Positions 1 through 10,343 of a DNA stretch of 64,000 bases are shown here, one piece after another. Position 1 is the first letter of the stretch. Every line of letters starts with the position of its first letter. Under the pieces are notes generated by a model that was not told the DNA's origin, did not search any database, and saw only the letters and a list, made by a program, of their open reading frames with translations. This DNA is from Cyanophora paradoxa (taxonomy: Eukaryota > Glaucocystophyceae > Cyanophorales > Cyanophoraceae), in assembly GCA_004431415.1 (NCBI GenBank), contig QPMI01000638.1:62001-126000 (forward strand), read 5' to 3'. The position numbers and the translations under genes are program-made.

Positions 1-288
1 GAAAAGAGTCGGGCACGGGATAGAGGACTGGCTGAGGTTGGCGGTGGTTGCGGCCGCTGCCATGTCGACAAAGATGAAGTTCTCTTCCCCGGCGGCCTCG
101 GCGATTCGCCGTTCCTCGTCCGGGGAAAGGAGTTTCCTCGAGCGCAAGGCATGCACGGCGGAGGCAGACACGACAACAATGAGCAGAACGATATATTGTT
201 GATATTGCGGCCTCCGCTTCCGCCGACTGTGAAATGCTGCGCCGCTCTTCCTTAGACGAAACTGCGCCGACTTTCGCCTATCGGCCAT
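1..288 (-). CDS. Partial N-terminal exon, signal-anchor protein of unknown function
   Basis: An open frame runs from an ATG at 288 off the left edge, 96 codons without a stop. The first 30 residues are basic (many Arg/Lys). A hydrophobic stretch around residues 31-46 (core IVLLIVVVSASAV) follows, then a charged segment with KLLSPDEERRIAEAAGEE and FIFVDM. A basic N-terminus followed by one hydrophobic helix fits a type II signal anchor or an uncleaved signal peptide, as in Golgi enzymes. I recognise no family. The frame could leave the coding exon before position 1. Codon use is moderate-GC, like the U2AF-like neighbour. Support is the open frame and sensible composition only. Confidence 0.4.
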   Translation of the reverse strand, partial: MADRRKSAQFRLRKSGAAFHSRRKRRPQYQQYIVLLIVVVSASAVHALRSRKLLSPDEERRIAEAAGEENFIFVDMAAAATTANLSQSSIPCPTLF

Positions 289-884
289 CTCGCCTATTGC
301 CTCAGTACTAACTGGATCTTGTCTTGTCGATCTAGTGCTCGGTAGTGCTCGGCCGCTCATCCTTAGACGACTAGTGCTCGGTCTAGACGACCAGCCGCTT
401 TTGTGCCGAGCCTTGGTGCATTGCCACGCCGATCGCCCTAGCCCTAATAGCCTTTTCGCCGACTTGAGAACTAGCGAATTCGCGCCGAGTACTCGTTGTT
501 TTGGCTGCGGTCCATTCGGCCGGCACGCACTTCAAATAGCGGGTCAGCGCCTCCGGAACCGCAGCAATGCCGCGATCTAGCTAGTCCGCCGGCGCGATGC
601 GTCTTTCAACGGCGTACCCTGGCCAGAGGTACTTGCCTCCTAGGTACTTGCCAAGATTTAACTATGATGATAGTTTTAGGGCTCCATACTTGCAATTGCA
701 CAAATGATCATGAAGGTTTATCGTATGCATACGATGCATATGGCCAGATGTACATGTTGGCCACATCGAAGGCCAGTCCCAATCCAAAATCGGAATCATC
801 ACGAAAAGGCAGTGCAGCATTCATAATTTCTGGCAGACTGGATCTGAACTGTTAATGCATGTGCAAACCGCACTGCAGTGATTG
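289..884. other. Intergenic, no gene seen
   Basis: No frame here has convincing composition or homology. The block 330-385 holds three copies of TAGTGCTCGG and CCTTAGACGA occurs twice (near 251 and 361), so it is locally repetitive. It separates the minus-strand edge gene (5' end at 288) from the 3' end of the U2AF-like gene. Confidence 0.5.
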
Positions 885-2962
885 CTACGACAGCTCTCGC
901 CTATCAAAGACACCCTCGTCTACGAACTGTACCATCACGAGGTTCCCACCGAACTGATGATGAATTAAGAAAAAAAGCAGGCGAACAGGGAAATGATTCA
1001 CACACCTTCCGGCCTGCCAGTGCTCCCGTTGCCTTCTGTGCATCCTCGACCGTCGCGTACTTGACGTAAATCTATGTGCGTATGAAGAAAAGTGAGGCTG
1101 ATAATGCAAGGAGAAATCGATTGCACCTTGCCACATCCTGGTTGGCCTGGCCTCGGAATAACAACCTCAAGGAGGGACCCGTGCTTCGAGCACTCCGTTT
1201 GGATGTCTTCCATGAGCTGCAGAAAGATTGGCATTTTACAAGAGAAGTGCACACGGCAGGGCTCACGTCCAGGTAGTCCTGCTCATCCAACAGCTCCTCC
1301 GGTTTGACCATATTCGCCAGAGAGATGACCTTGCTTGTGGGACCCGTCGATGCTGGAGGCGTCGCGGCTGCCAAGCCAGGTCCGCCAGGTGTGGGAAGAA
1401 TGGGTACGTTGGCGGCCGGTGCGTTAGCGCCACCCATGAGCGCAAGCACTTGAGCGGCGCCAGGAATGCCTGGCTGCGAGTCACCAGGCAAAAGCACATG
1501 GTAAGGCCAGGGGGCAAACCAGCTGCAGCCATTGCTTGAGCAGAGGGAACGCCGCCGTTCGCGATGACATCATGCACCCCCGGAATGAAATCTGAGCGGC
1601 GTTCAGGGATCGCTTTTAATGGAAGGAGGGATGTGCACCTTTCGGGCGCCCCACACGTATTTGCCTTGCGTGCAGGGTGGCTCCGTCCTGAGGGGGCAGA
1701 GTGAGGCTGAAAGCCGCTCGGGCCCGAGAGTCGGGCGATAAGCACCAGGAGTAGGCAGTTCTGCGCATCAGGAGGGGTGCGGAGCTCGACAAAGCCGAAC
1801 TTGCCCTCGGTGGAGAGCCAGACCGAAGCAACGGGGGGCACGGTCGCGAGGCCAGCGGCAATCATTGCTTGGTTGAAGAACTCAGTGAGCGATGCCTGTG
1901 AAGTATTAGCAAAAAGGAAGAGGGAGGGGCAACTCGATACAGCACACCTCCGTCAGGCCGACGCCCGTGGGGAGGTTTCCTGAGGAAGAGGGGGTAACCC
2001 GGCGAAAAGCTCAAGAAAACAATCAAAAAAGAAGGCGCTCACCGATGTAGATTCTCCTGGCTTGCCTTGAAGACGCGGCCTGCTGGGCCACGGCGATTTG
2101 TTGCAGTAGCGTCTGGGGGTCCACACTGCTGTTGGCAGGAATGGCGACGCCAGCGGAGGGCAGGGCCACCGGAGCGACCACGCCCGGAATGGTTGGGGGA
2201 ACGGCTACGCCCGCGATGGCAGGGAGTAGCCCGGGGAGGACTGCCGCGCCCACGGCCCCAAGCGGAAGGGGACCTGGGAGCGTCGGGGGCGCGGGTTGGC
2301 CGGTCGGAGGCTGGTCCCAGTTCCCCTTCTTTGAACTGAGACACGCGCAAAGCGTCTCAGGCATTTGGGGGCGCCGAAATGCGGGCAACTCACTGAGACG
2401 AGCTCGAAGAGCGCGAGCGGCTTCTCCGCCGGGATCGGCTCCGCGAGCGCCGCCTCCGATGCGAACGATCTCTACTGCGGGAGCGACTCCGCCGCGAACC
2501 TACATGGGCCGATCAGCGGGCATGATGCTGACCAGCGACCGGTGGCTCACGGCGCGAGCGGTCCCTGCTCCGCGAACGGCTACGTGAGCGCGAACCGCGA
2601 CTACGTTTCCGTCTGCTGCGGTCCCTGCTGCGACTGCGCTTTCGCCTGCTACGGTCCCTGCTGCGACTGCGTTTCTCACGCGACCTGCTGCGGGACTTTT
2701 CGTCGTCGCTGGTGTCGCGCTTTCGGTACTTTCGACTCTTCCGCTTCTCCTCCTTTTGCTTCGGCTCCTTCGGTTCGACACTGCGTCGCTCGTCGCTGGC
2801 CTGCTTTGGGGAGTCCTCCTCGCCCGCCATGACCAGCGCGGCTAACTCGCGGCTCACCGAATTCTTTGGCTGAGGCTGGCGCGCGGACTCGACTCTCTGA
2901 GGCTCAGGGGGGTACGCTGAAACACCACCCTGCTCGCTCAACTCATTGCGCTTGATGCGCAT
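885..2962 (-). CDS. U2AF65-like splicing factor (RS, RRM1, UHM)
   Basis: Large subunit of U2AF, which binds the 3' splice-site polypyrimidine tract and helps place U2 snRNP in the nucleus. About ten exons: 2962-2533, 2499-2394, 2335-2043, 1979-1948, 1895-1746, 1687-1639, 1591-1267, 1216-1127, 1071-1006, 953-885. The first two encode an Arg/Ser domain. The third carries NWDQPP and a Pro/Gly linker ending RRIYIG (RNP2). The next three complete RRM1 (EFFNQAM, GKFGFVELRT, RQIRVGRPK). The C-terminus is a U2AF-homology motif: ISLANMVKPEELLDEQDY, TECSKHGSLLEVVIPRP, GCGK, FGGNLVMVQF. I find no RRM2 between RRM1 and the UHM. The reading frame also shifts near 1490-1510 inside the 1591-1267 block, so a small indel or unrecognised splice may sit there. 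Strong RRM1 and UHM matches favour U2AF65 over RBM39 or PUF60. Confidence 0.8.
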
Positions 2963-3126
2963 GCAGCTGTCCGGCCAGAGTGTTTACTTTCTCGAGCTCA
3001 TTAAGTGCCCTAAGAATAACATTCATCTAGTCTTCATTTGCAATTGATAAAAAAATGTGGCTCCAGAAAGTGGTCATTGAAACTGTCACCGAGCTAAAAA
3101 AACTGCAAAAGCTGTGCGTCAGGGAC

Positions 3127-5239
3127 TTAGCAATCAGACCAATCAGCATGGAACCACTGGTCCTGAGGCTTGTCAGTGCGCTGGTAGGTGTGTGCTCCAA
3201 AGTAGTCACGCTGGGCCTGGATGAGGTTCGCAGGAAGGCGGGCACGGCGGTACGAGTCGAAGTAGGCAAGGGAGGCAGAGAACGCGGGAGCCGTGATGCC
3301 GGCCTGAATCGAGAGGGAGACAATACGACGCCAGGCCTCGGAGCGCTCACTAAGCTCCTTGGCAAACTCCTTGTCGACAAGGAGTGAAGGCAGTGCCGCA
3401 TCACGGTCGTAGGCCTGCTTGATGCGGTCCAAGAAGACGGCACGGATGATGCAGCCACCCTTCCAGATGCGCGCAATTGCACCAAGGTCAAGGTTCCAGC
3501 CGTTGACGTCTGAGGCCGCCTTGATAAGGTTCATTCCTTGCGCGTAGCTGCAGATCTTGGATGCATACAATGCCTTCCGCACATCGTCAATGAGCTTTGC
3601 CTTGTCCACTGGGCTAAGGGACTGGCAGAAAAATTAGATAAAAGCCTGAGAATGACGGATGGCTCACGGCGCACGGTTGCGGAGGCAAGCACAGAAGAGG
3701 CTGCAATGCGCTCATCTTTGAGCGAGGAAATGTAACGCGAATCAAGGGCAGCGGCCATCGTCGGTGCTGCGATGCCAAGCTCCGCAGCTTGCTGAATTGT
3801 CCACTTGCCCGTGCCTTTTGAGCCGGTCCTGTCCACGATTTTGTCAACCAAGTCGCCCTCGGCGAGGTCGTCCTTCTTGCCGAATATCTTGGTAGTAATC
3901 TCGACCAGGAAGCTCTGGAGCTCGCCCTTGTTCCAATCCTCGAAGACCGCCTTAAGTTCCGCGTTGCTCAATCTGCAATACGCGAATCAGAAAAGCGCAT
4001 CAGATCCTGGAGGACATTTCCGCACCCGCCAACCGTCTTCAGGATGTCGTAAGCCTCGCCAATGAGCTGCATATCGCCGTACTCGATACCATTGTGAATC
4101 TGCGGCGGCTCAGCAGCTGTGCACGTTTGTATCGAACCAGCAGCGCACCATCTTGACGTAGTTACCCGCGCCGCCGGGCCCGATGTACGTGACACACGGA
4201 CCGTCGTCGACCTGGGCCGCGACCTGCCGAGCGTGAAGTCAGCCGGGGATGTCGGATGAGGAATGCGCGTGGATTCGTTTGCCTTGTCCAAGATTGGCTT
4301 AATGCGATCGTAAGCATCTTTCGGGCCGCCAGGCATGAGGGACGGGCCGTTGCGAGCGCCTGCGATTAGCGATTTAATCTTCGCGTTCAAGCGGACAGGG
4401 AAACGAAAGGCTTACCCTCTTCGCCGCCAGAGACACCCATGCCCATGTAGTTGATCCCACGCTTGGCGCACTCGGCAGCGCGCCTCTCAGTGTTCTCGTA
4501 CCACTCGTTGCCCCCGTCGATGATCAGGTCGCCCTGCGACGGGCTTAAGGAAAGCGCAACCACATCGTAAGATGAATGCGCACCTCCTCAAGGTGCTCGG
4601 AGAGGGCCGAGATAGTCGCATCGACCGGGGCGCCGGCCTTCACAAGGATAATGATCGAGCGGGGCTTCTCGATCGAATCGACAAACTCCTTCACGTTCTT
4701 GAAGCCAGTCTGTATCCGCAGCCGTACGCGCGTCAGCGGCGCTAAGTATCGCCGGGGTCGCGGCCGTTGCGCACCAGAGGAAGGTTGCCCTCGCGTGCAG
4801 CGCGAGCGACGGTGTCGTCGACCTTGTCCGGCGAGCGGTTGAAGACAGAGATGGGGAGCCCTTCCTCGGCAATGTTGAGGGCGAGGTTCTGCCCCATCAC
4901 GGCCAGGCCGACCAAGCCGATCTTCGACTTCGCTGCGCTTGCCTGCGGAGCTCGATAAGACGAGAAATTACGTACTTCGGGAGGGAAGGGGCGTGCCTGA
5001 ATCGAGAAGCCGGTTAGCGCAACTGCACGAGTCTGCTGTGCAAGAGTCGCGCGGCTCCCGGCGAAGAACGCGCGGCGAGCTGTGGATGTCCAGCTCAGCG
5101 GCCTAGCGAACGAACCGCGGATCTTTTCCGCGGCACGCCCCGGCCGGGCCGCGGTCGCGGGACTCGCGGCGGGAACCGCAAGTCGAACAGGTCCCGCCGA
5201 ACGCGAACCGGCCACCGGCGACGGGGAGACGAACGCCAT
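3127..5239 (-). CDS. 6-phosphogluconate dehydrogenase, decarboxylating, plastid-targeted
   Basis: Third enzyme of the oxidative pentose phosphate pathway: 6-phosphogluconate + NADP+ to ribulose 5-phosphate + CO2 + NADPH. The first exon (from 5239) encodes about 100 residues of Ser/Ala/Arg-rich presequence starting MAFVSPSPV, then the Rossmann motif [16 protein letters not shown] and [11 protein letters not shown]. Later exons give [95 protein letters not shown], and the C-terminal exon with SYAQGMNLI and a terminal FHADWSDC. Catalytic-site motifs are present. The Phe at residue 3 is typical of glaucophyte and rhodophyte transit peptides, so the muroplast stroma is the inferred site. It lies head to head with G6PDH. 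Confidence 0.9.
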
Positions 5240-5492
5240 CGCTGAGCGGCTAGACTTGTCCTACGGACTCGAGAGCTGCTCTGCGCGCTCTCTCAGAGGC
5301 TCTCTGTCGAAGGGGTAAGACGTCGACCGAGTCGATTTCCGGGCCTTGTATCCCTGCCCTGTCCCTCGGCTAAGGGAGGGTCACGAGAAGAGAAGGGATC
5401 CGCACGAGGGAGCTTGAAAGCAAGCTCGCTCGTCTTCCCAACTGTCTCGAGTGCAGCAGTTCTAGCTGGCCCGTTCGCAACCCAGTACGAAA
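5240..5492. promoter_or_regulatory. Putative bidirectional promoter between 6PGD and G6PDH
   Basis: The 253 bp between the two divergent start codons must hold both promoters and 5' UTRs if the G6PDH start at 5493 is right. I see no TATA box. It is moderately GC-rich with CTCTCG-type pyrimidine runs. Shared control of two enzymes of one pathway is inferred from the arrangement. Confidence 0.4.
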
Positions 5493-7920
5493 ATGTTCTG
5501 TACGGCGGCCGTCGTTGCTTGGCCGGAGCATGCACGATCGTTCGGAACCCAGCCCGTCGCCGCACGCGCGCAGTCGCTCGCCGGTGCCATCCCGCCTTCC
5601 GAGAGGGGCAACGGCACAACTCATCTCCTCTGCAGGGACGGCCCTCCTGGCCCGCGCAACCGGCAGGAAGGGAAATGAGTCGCTGCGTCGGTTCCGCTTT
5701 CGCGTCGCGCCGGAGTTTCAGCTTCGCCAGGTGCGCACGACGTCGCAGCCAGCTCGTAACCGCTTGCGGCGGTCCGACAGTCGCTCGTAGGAGGCGGGCT
5801 TGAGCGTCGAACGCTTCTCACAGTCGCTGCGGCGGCGTTTCCTCCGTGTTCTTGCCACAAGCTTGCGTACGTGGATCCTGACCTTTCGATCTGCATCGCG
5901 ACTGATGCTCGCTATCAGCTCCAACGTCGTCTGCTTCTACAGCACAAAGCTCACCGGATTCTGTGTCCCCTGCGAAGCCAGCGGCCGCGCCGGCGCCGGC
6001 AGCGCCAACCACGTCCCGCAAGCCCGCACCGCTGACCATATGCGTGTTCGGCGCCTCTGGCGACCTCGCCGCAAAGAAAGTACGAAAGGCTGCGGCGCGA
6101 ACTGTATCGCATTCGCTGACGATGGGTTTCTTTCAGATCTTCCCGGCGCTTTTCGCTCTCTATTATCAGGGACAGCTGCCTGAGGACGTGTCCATCTTCG
6201 GCTACGCTCGAACAAACATGACTGACGAGGAGTTTCGCGAGAAGATTACCGAGCGTCTCTCCTGCCGCCTGGACTTCACGTGCGACGCTAGCGCACTTGC
6301 GTGTTTCGGCAATCTGATTGTAGCTGCTGTGCAGGACGGACTGTGGTGATAAAATGGACAAGTTCCTGGACCAGTGCTACTATTTCTCCGGCGGGTACGG
6401 TGACGAGGACGCGATGCGTGGACTCAGCAAGAAGATGGCCATGTACGTGTTTCTAGAACCTTTTTGTTCCTTTTTTAGTTCTTTGCTTTTTGAAGTATGC
6501 ATTATATTTCGTAGGCACGAGGCCCCCGACGCGAACCGCGTCTTCTACATGTCGCTCCCACCATCGGCTTTCATTTCCACGGCCAAGGGCATTAAGGCTG
6601 GTGCAATGAGCCCAAAGGGTTGGACCCGTGTGATCGTGGAGAAACCTTTTGGTCGTGATTCCGAGTCCTCGAAGGCGCTTTCGGACGGACTTGCAGCATC
6701 ACTGGAAGAGGACCAGATCTACCGCATCGACCACTATCTTGCCAAAGAGCTCGTCCAGAACATTCTCGTCATGCGCTTTGCAAACTTGATTTTTGAGCCG
6801 GTGTGGAACAATCACCACATTGAGTCCGTCCAGATCATTTTCAAGGCGAGCTTTGCTGATTGTGACATTCCTCTTTCTTCTTTAAAGAGCAGCTGCAGGA
6901 GGATTTTGGAACCGAGGGCCGTGGTGGCTACTTTGACCAGTATGGCATCATCCGTGACATCATTCAGAACCATCTCCTCCAGGTTTTTCGCGATACAGCA
7001 GGTCTCTCAACGGGCGCTGATTCAATCATTCCGTGTAGATTCTTACCCTCATTGCGATGGAGCAGCCTGTCTCCCTAGAATCCGAGGATGTCCGCAATGA
7101 GAAAGTCAAGGTGTGGCATTCGTCCCTCTGCCATAAATCTGATTTAATGACACGACCCAGGTCCTAAGGTGCATCAAGCCAATCGACATTCAGGACACTG
7201 TTATTGGACAGTACACAGGCAAGAAGGGCAGTGCTGGGAAGGTCCCAGGGTACAAGGATGATGCAACTGTTGCACCGGATTCCATCACACCGACCTTCGC
7301 TGCAATGGCAATGTACGTCCGAAACCGTCGGTGGGATGGCGTCCCCTTCCTCATCAAGGCTGGTAAAGCTCTTGATGAACGCTTGGTCTGCTCTGCCTGC
7401 CTTATTTTTGTTGCTACATGCTGCTGAGTTCGCTGCAGACGGAAGTTCGCATCAAGTTCAGGCATGTTCCTGGAAACCTTTTTGGCAAGTCGTACAGCGT
7501 GGAGATTCCCCGCAACGAGCTGGTTATCCGTGTGCAGCCTGATGAGCGCATCAAGCTCCGCATCCTCTCCAAGGTCCCTGGCCTCAAGCTCAAGTATGAG
7601 GAGACCGATCTGGATCTTTCCTTCAAGAGCCGCTTCCAGGCATGCTTGCTTGTTCTTTGTCTTTGCTCCCAGCTGAGTCTCTGCTGCAGGTGGACGAAAT
7701 CCCTGACGCATATGAGCGCCTCATTCTCGATGTGTGCAAGGGTGACCGTTCCCTCTTCATTCGTTCGGATGAGTTGCAGGCTGCGTGGGACATTTTTACA
7801 CCCGTCCTGAACCTCATGGAGGAGGAGCAGATTGTGCCCCGGGATTACCCCTTCGGCAGCACAGGGCCTGCAGAAGCTGCATACCTTGCCGCCAAGCATG
7901 ATACAGCCTGGGCGGACTAA
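5493..7920 (+). CDS. Glucose-6-phosphate 1-dehydrogenase, plastid-type
   Basis: First enzyme of the oxidative pentose phosphate pathway: glucose 6-phosphate + NADP+ to 6-phosphogluconolactone + NADPH. Exons spell [16 protein letters not shown] (nucleotide binding), [161 protein letters not shown], and a C-terminus of [14 protein letters not shown]. The family's RIDHYLGKE motif reads RIDHYLAKE here. The 5' end is tentative. I chose ATG 5493 ([11 protein letters not shown]...) because splicing 5583 to about 5942 joins it in frame to the Pro/Ala linker before the catalytic domain. MSRCVGSAF at about 5675 is an alternative first exon. Confidence 0.88.
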
Positions 7921-8628
7921 GCTCAGATTGTGGCTGGCCATTCCACTTTTTGATAGCAGTCCTGTACAGCACTCAAGAATCATGCAAATGACCCATGGCG
8001 CCCAGTAGATCGAGACAGACTGCATGCATCGATATCCTATGATCACTATATATTTACAGCCTGGCAGCGAGCTCCACCAAGGACTACTACTAGCCTAGGC
8101 TAGCCTGCGCATACAGCTGCGCATGCATGCACAGCTGCAGCCAGCCGCGGTGCCGGCGCCGGCATGCATGCGCAGGCTCATATATATAGTATAGCTACGT
8201 ATACAGCTGGCACGTGCACGCAGTGTTAACGTTGCATTACTCCCCTATAGCTACAAGGCTACAGCTAGGCCCCACGGCCTGGCCTCATGATCAATTGCAA
8301 GAGGGCAACGCAGGGTCAGGCACCGGCGCTGGCGCCGGCTGGGCCGGCTGTCAAGATTGGCTGGGCCTGCTGCCACGGCAGCTGCAGTGTCAACCCCACA
8401 CTTGTCGCAAGTCAATTCAATGTGGACACGAGTTCAAACGCAGTCATGTATGTAGCCCGGACTTTGCGGCAACCCGGACTTCGCGTTTGAATTCACGCCC
8501 AAATGTTCAAAATTCGCGCCCAGATGTTCAGAGTTCCTCACGCCCAAATTCGCATTCGAGTACCTCGCGAGGCTGCACGCAGCATTTTGCAAAATGAAGC
8601 AAATAAGGACCGCCAACAACTAATAGCT
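7921..8628. other. Convergent intergenic region with short repeats
   Basis: Lies between the 3' ends of G6PDH (+) and the S1 protein (-). It is rich in 4-8 bp palindromes (AGCT, GCATGC, TATATA, GCCGGC). Around 8495-8555 there are three imperfect copies of a roughly 20-bp unit beginning CGCCCAAATGTTCAAAATTC. No convincing gene. Confidence 0.5.
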
Positions 8629-10151
8629 CTACGCCTTCTTCTGCGCCTTCAGCATCGCGAGCTGGAGGGGGGTCAGGGTCTCCTCAGACGTGGGCTCAAT
8701 GTAGTTGCCGCGGGGGCCGGTGTTCTTCGGCATGTCATCGTCATCGTCGTCTCTCCGGCGAGCGCGGCGCTCGCGGGGCGCGTTCTCTGCATTCGCCCTG
8801 GCGGCCGCCTCCTGGCCGGGCATGCGCACGCGCTGCGAAAAGTATCAAAAGATCGGTCTCAGGTGTGATTAGAGGAAGCACGCGGACCATCATCGGGTTC
8901 ACTGGCTGAGAGCGCTCGCCGCGCTCGCCGCGCGGGCGACGCTCGCCCTTCGGGCGGTTCTGGCGCTGCTCCTCGGTGAGCATGGTGAGAGAAATCTTGC
9001 TCTTCTCCAAGTCCACCGCGACAACGCGCTGCGGCAGGCAAATCAGAGGTGGGAGGTGGGCGATTCTGAAGCGCCACGCACCACAGTGACGTCCTGGCCG
9101 ATCTGAAGGGCATCCTCTATCTTCGCGATGCGCTCGGTGGACACCTCCGAGATGTGGAGGAGGCCGTCCTTGACCGCGCCGATGTCGACGAAAGCGCCGA
9201 ACTCGGAGATCGAGGCGACCTTGCCGGTCATCTCAGCACCGACGACAAGCTCCGCGAGCTTGGTCTTCCCAGTAAGATCGCGGGGAGCGCGCTTGGTGCG
9301 GGGCGCCTTCTTGGCCTCCTCCTGCAGGGCGAAACAAGCTTCAGTCAGACGTCTGCCCCAGCGCAAGCCTGGAGATGGACACAAGCCTGGTGATGGACAC
9401 AGACGAAGGAGAGCACGGAACAGGTCACGCTAACACTTTTAGATTCTAAGAGTCCAGGTGGGGAGGCATTGGGGCAACGCACGCGAGCAGCAACTTCCTC
9501 CGCGGTCATCTTGGTCAGCGCAACCTGCGGGAGGGGCGTGAGAAACAGCGACGCGTTCAAAAAGAACACTGGACGCGCCTTCTTGTTCTCGATATCGACG
9601 TCCTTCACGAAGGCAGTCACTTCGTCGCCGACCTTGAGGATCTCCTCGACGTTCTTGATGAAGCCAGCGCTGATCTGGCTGATGTGGAGCAGGCCATCGA
9701 CATCGGAGCCGATATCGACGAACGCGCCTGTGAGGGACGGGTCAGGGGTTGGCAGGACGCGGCACGCAAAAATCTTCGGCGGGATCGGGAGCGAACCGTA
9801 GGGCTGAACAGCCACGACCTTGCCAGTGACCTCCTGACCCTGCTGAAGAGTTCCGATCGGGCAGGTCACGTTGCGCTCGCGCTGCTGCTTCTTGGGCTTG
9901 CTGGACTCGCCCTCGACAGTCTCGGCCTCCGCGACGGGGGTCGACATACGAACGACGCCCTCATTCGAAGCCCAGCGCCGGGACACGAATTGCACGCGCG
10001 AGGCAGGGACGGAGCTGTGGAACGAGATGCTGGACTGGACGCGCGCACGCGCGGAGCCGATCTGGGCGGTCTGCACGCAGACAGCTGCCGTGTTGACGAG
10101 CTGCGAGCTCTGAGCCTGGACGGCTGGGAGGGCGGTGGCGAACGCTGCCAT
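8629..10151 (-). CDS. Plastid-targeted two-S1-domain protein (ribosomal S1 / PSRP-7-like)
   Basis: Probable plastid translation factor that binds mRNA through S1 (OB-fold) domains. The start MAAFATALPAV has Phe at position 4 and opens a Ser/Ala/Val-rich presequence of roughly 65-75 residues. Domain S1-1: GQEVTGKVVAVQPYG, then after an intron GAFVDIGSDVDGLLHISQ and VGDEVTAFVKDVD. Domain S1-2: VVGAEMTGKVASISEFGAF, KDGLLHISEVSTERIAK, IGQDVTVV, VVAVDLEKSKISLTM. A basic Arg/Gly/Glu tail, a six-Asp run and a C-terminus of LTPLQLAMLKAQKKA follow. In green algae and plants a comparable S1 pair is fused to elongation factor Ts (PETs/PSRP-7). Here the frame ends at 8629 without EF-Ts. It is shorter than cyanobacterial S1, which has three domains, so the exact orthologue is unsettled. 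Confidence 0.8.
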
Positions 10152-10343
10152 TTCGGCGGATTTGTCACCGGAACAATGACCTACCCCCCTGCGCGCGAAA
10201 ATTCAGCTACCCGTATCGCGCTCTGTCCGAGTCGTTGCGGGCGGCAGCCTGCTAGCTGCAGCTGAGTCGCGTGCTCCGAGAAGAGAGGGGGGGCGATCTC
10301 CTCTACCCGTGCTCGAGCTTTGGTGCTCCCCGATCCGTACACG
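10152..10343. promoter_or_regulatory. Short divergent intergenic region, S1 protein / OSBP
   Basis: 192 bp separate the two start codons. This must contain both promoters. No TATA box or clear motif is visible. Confidence 0.35.
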
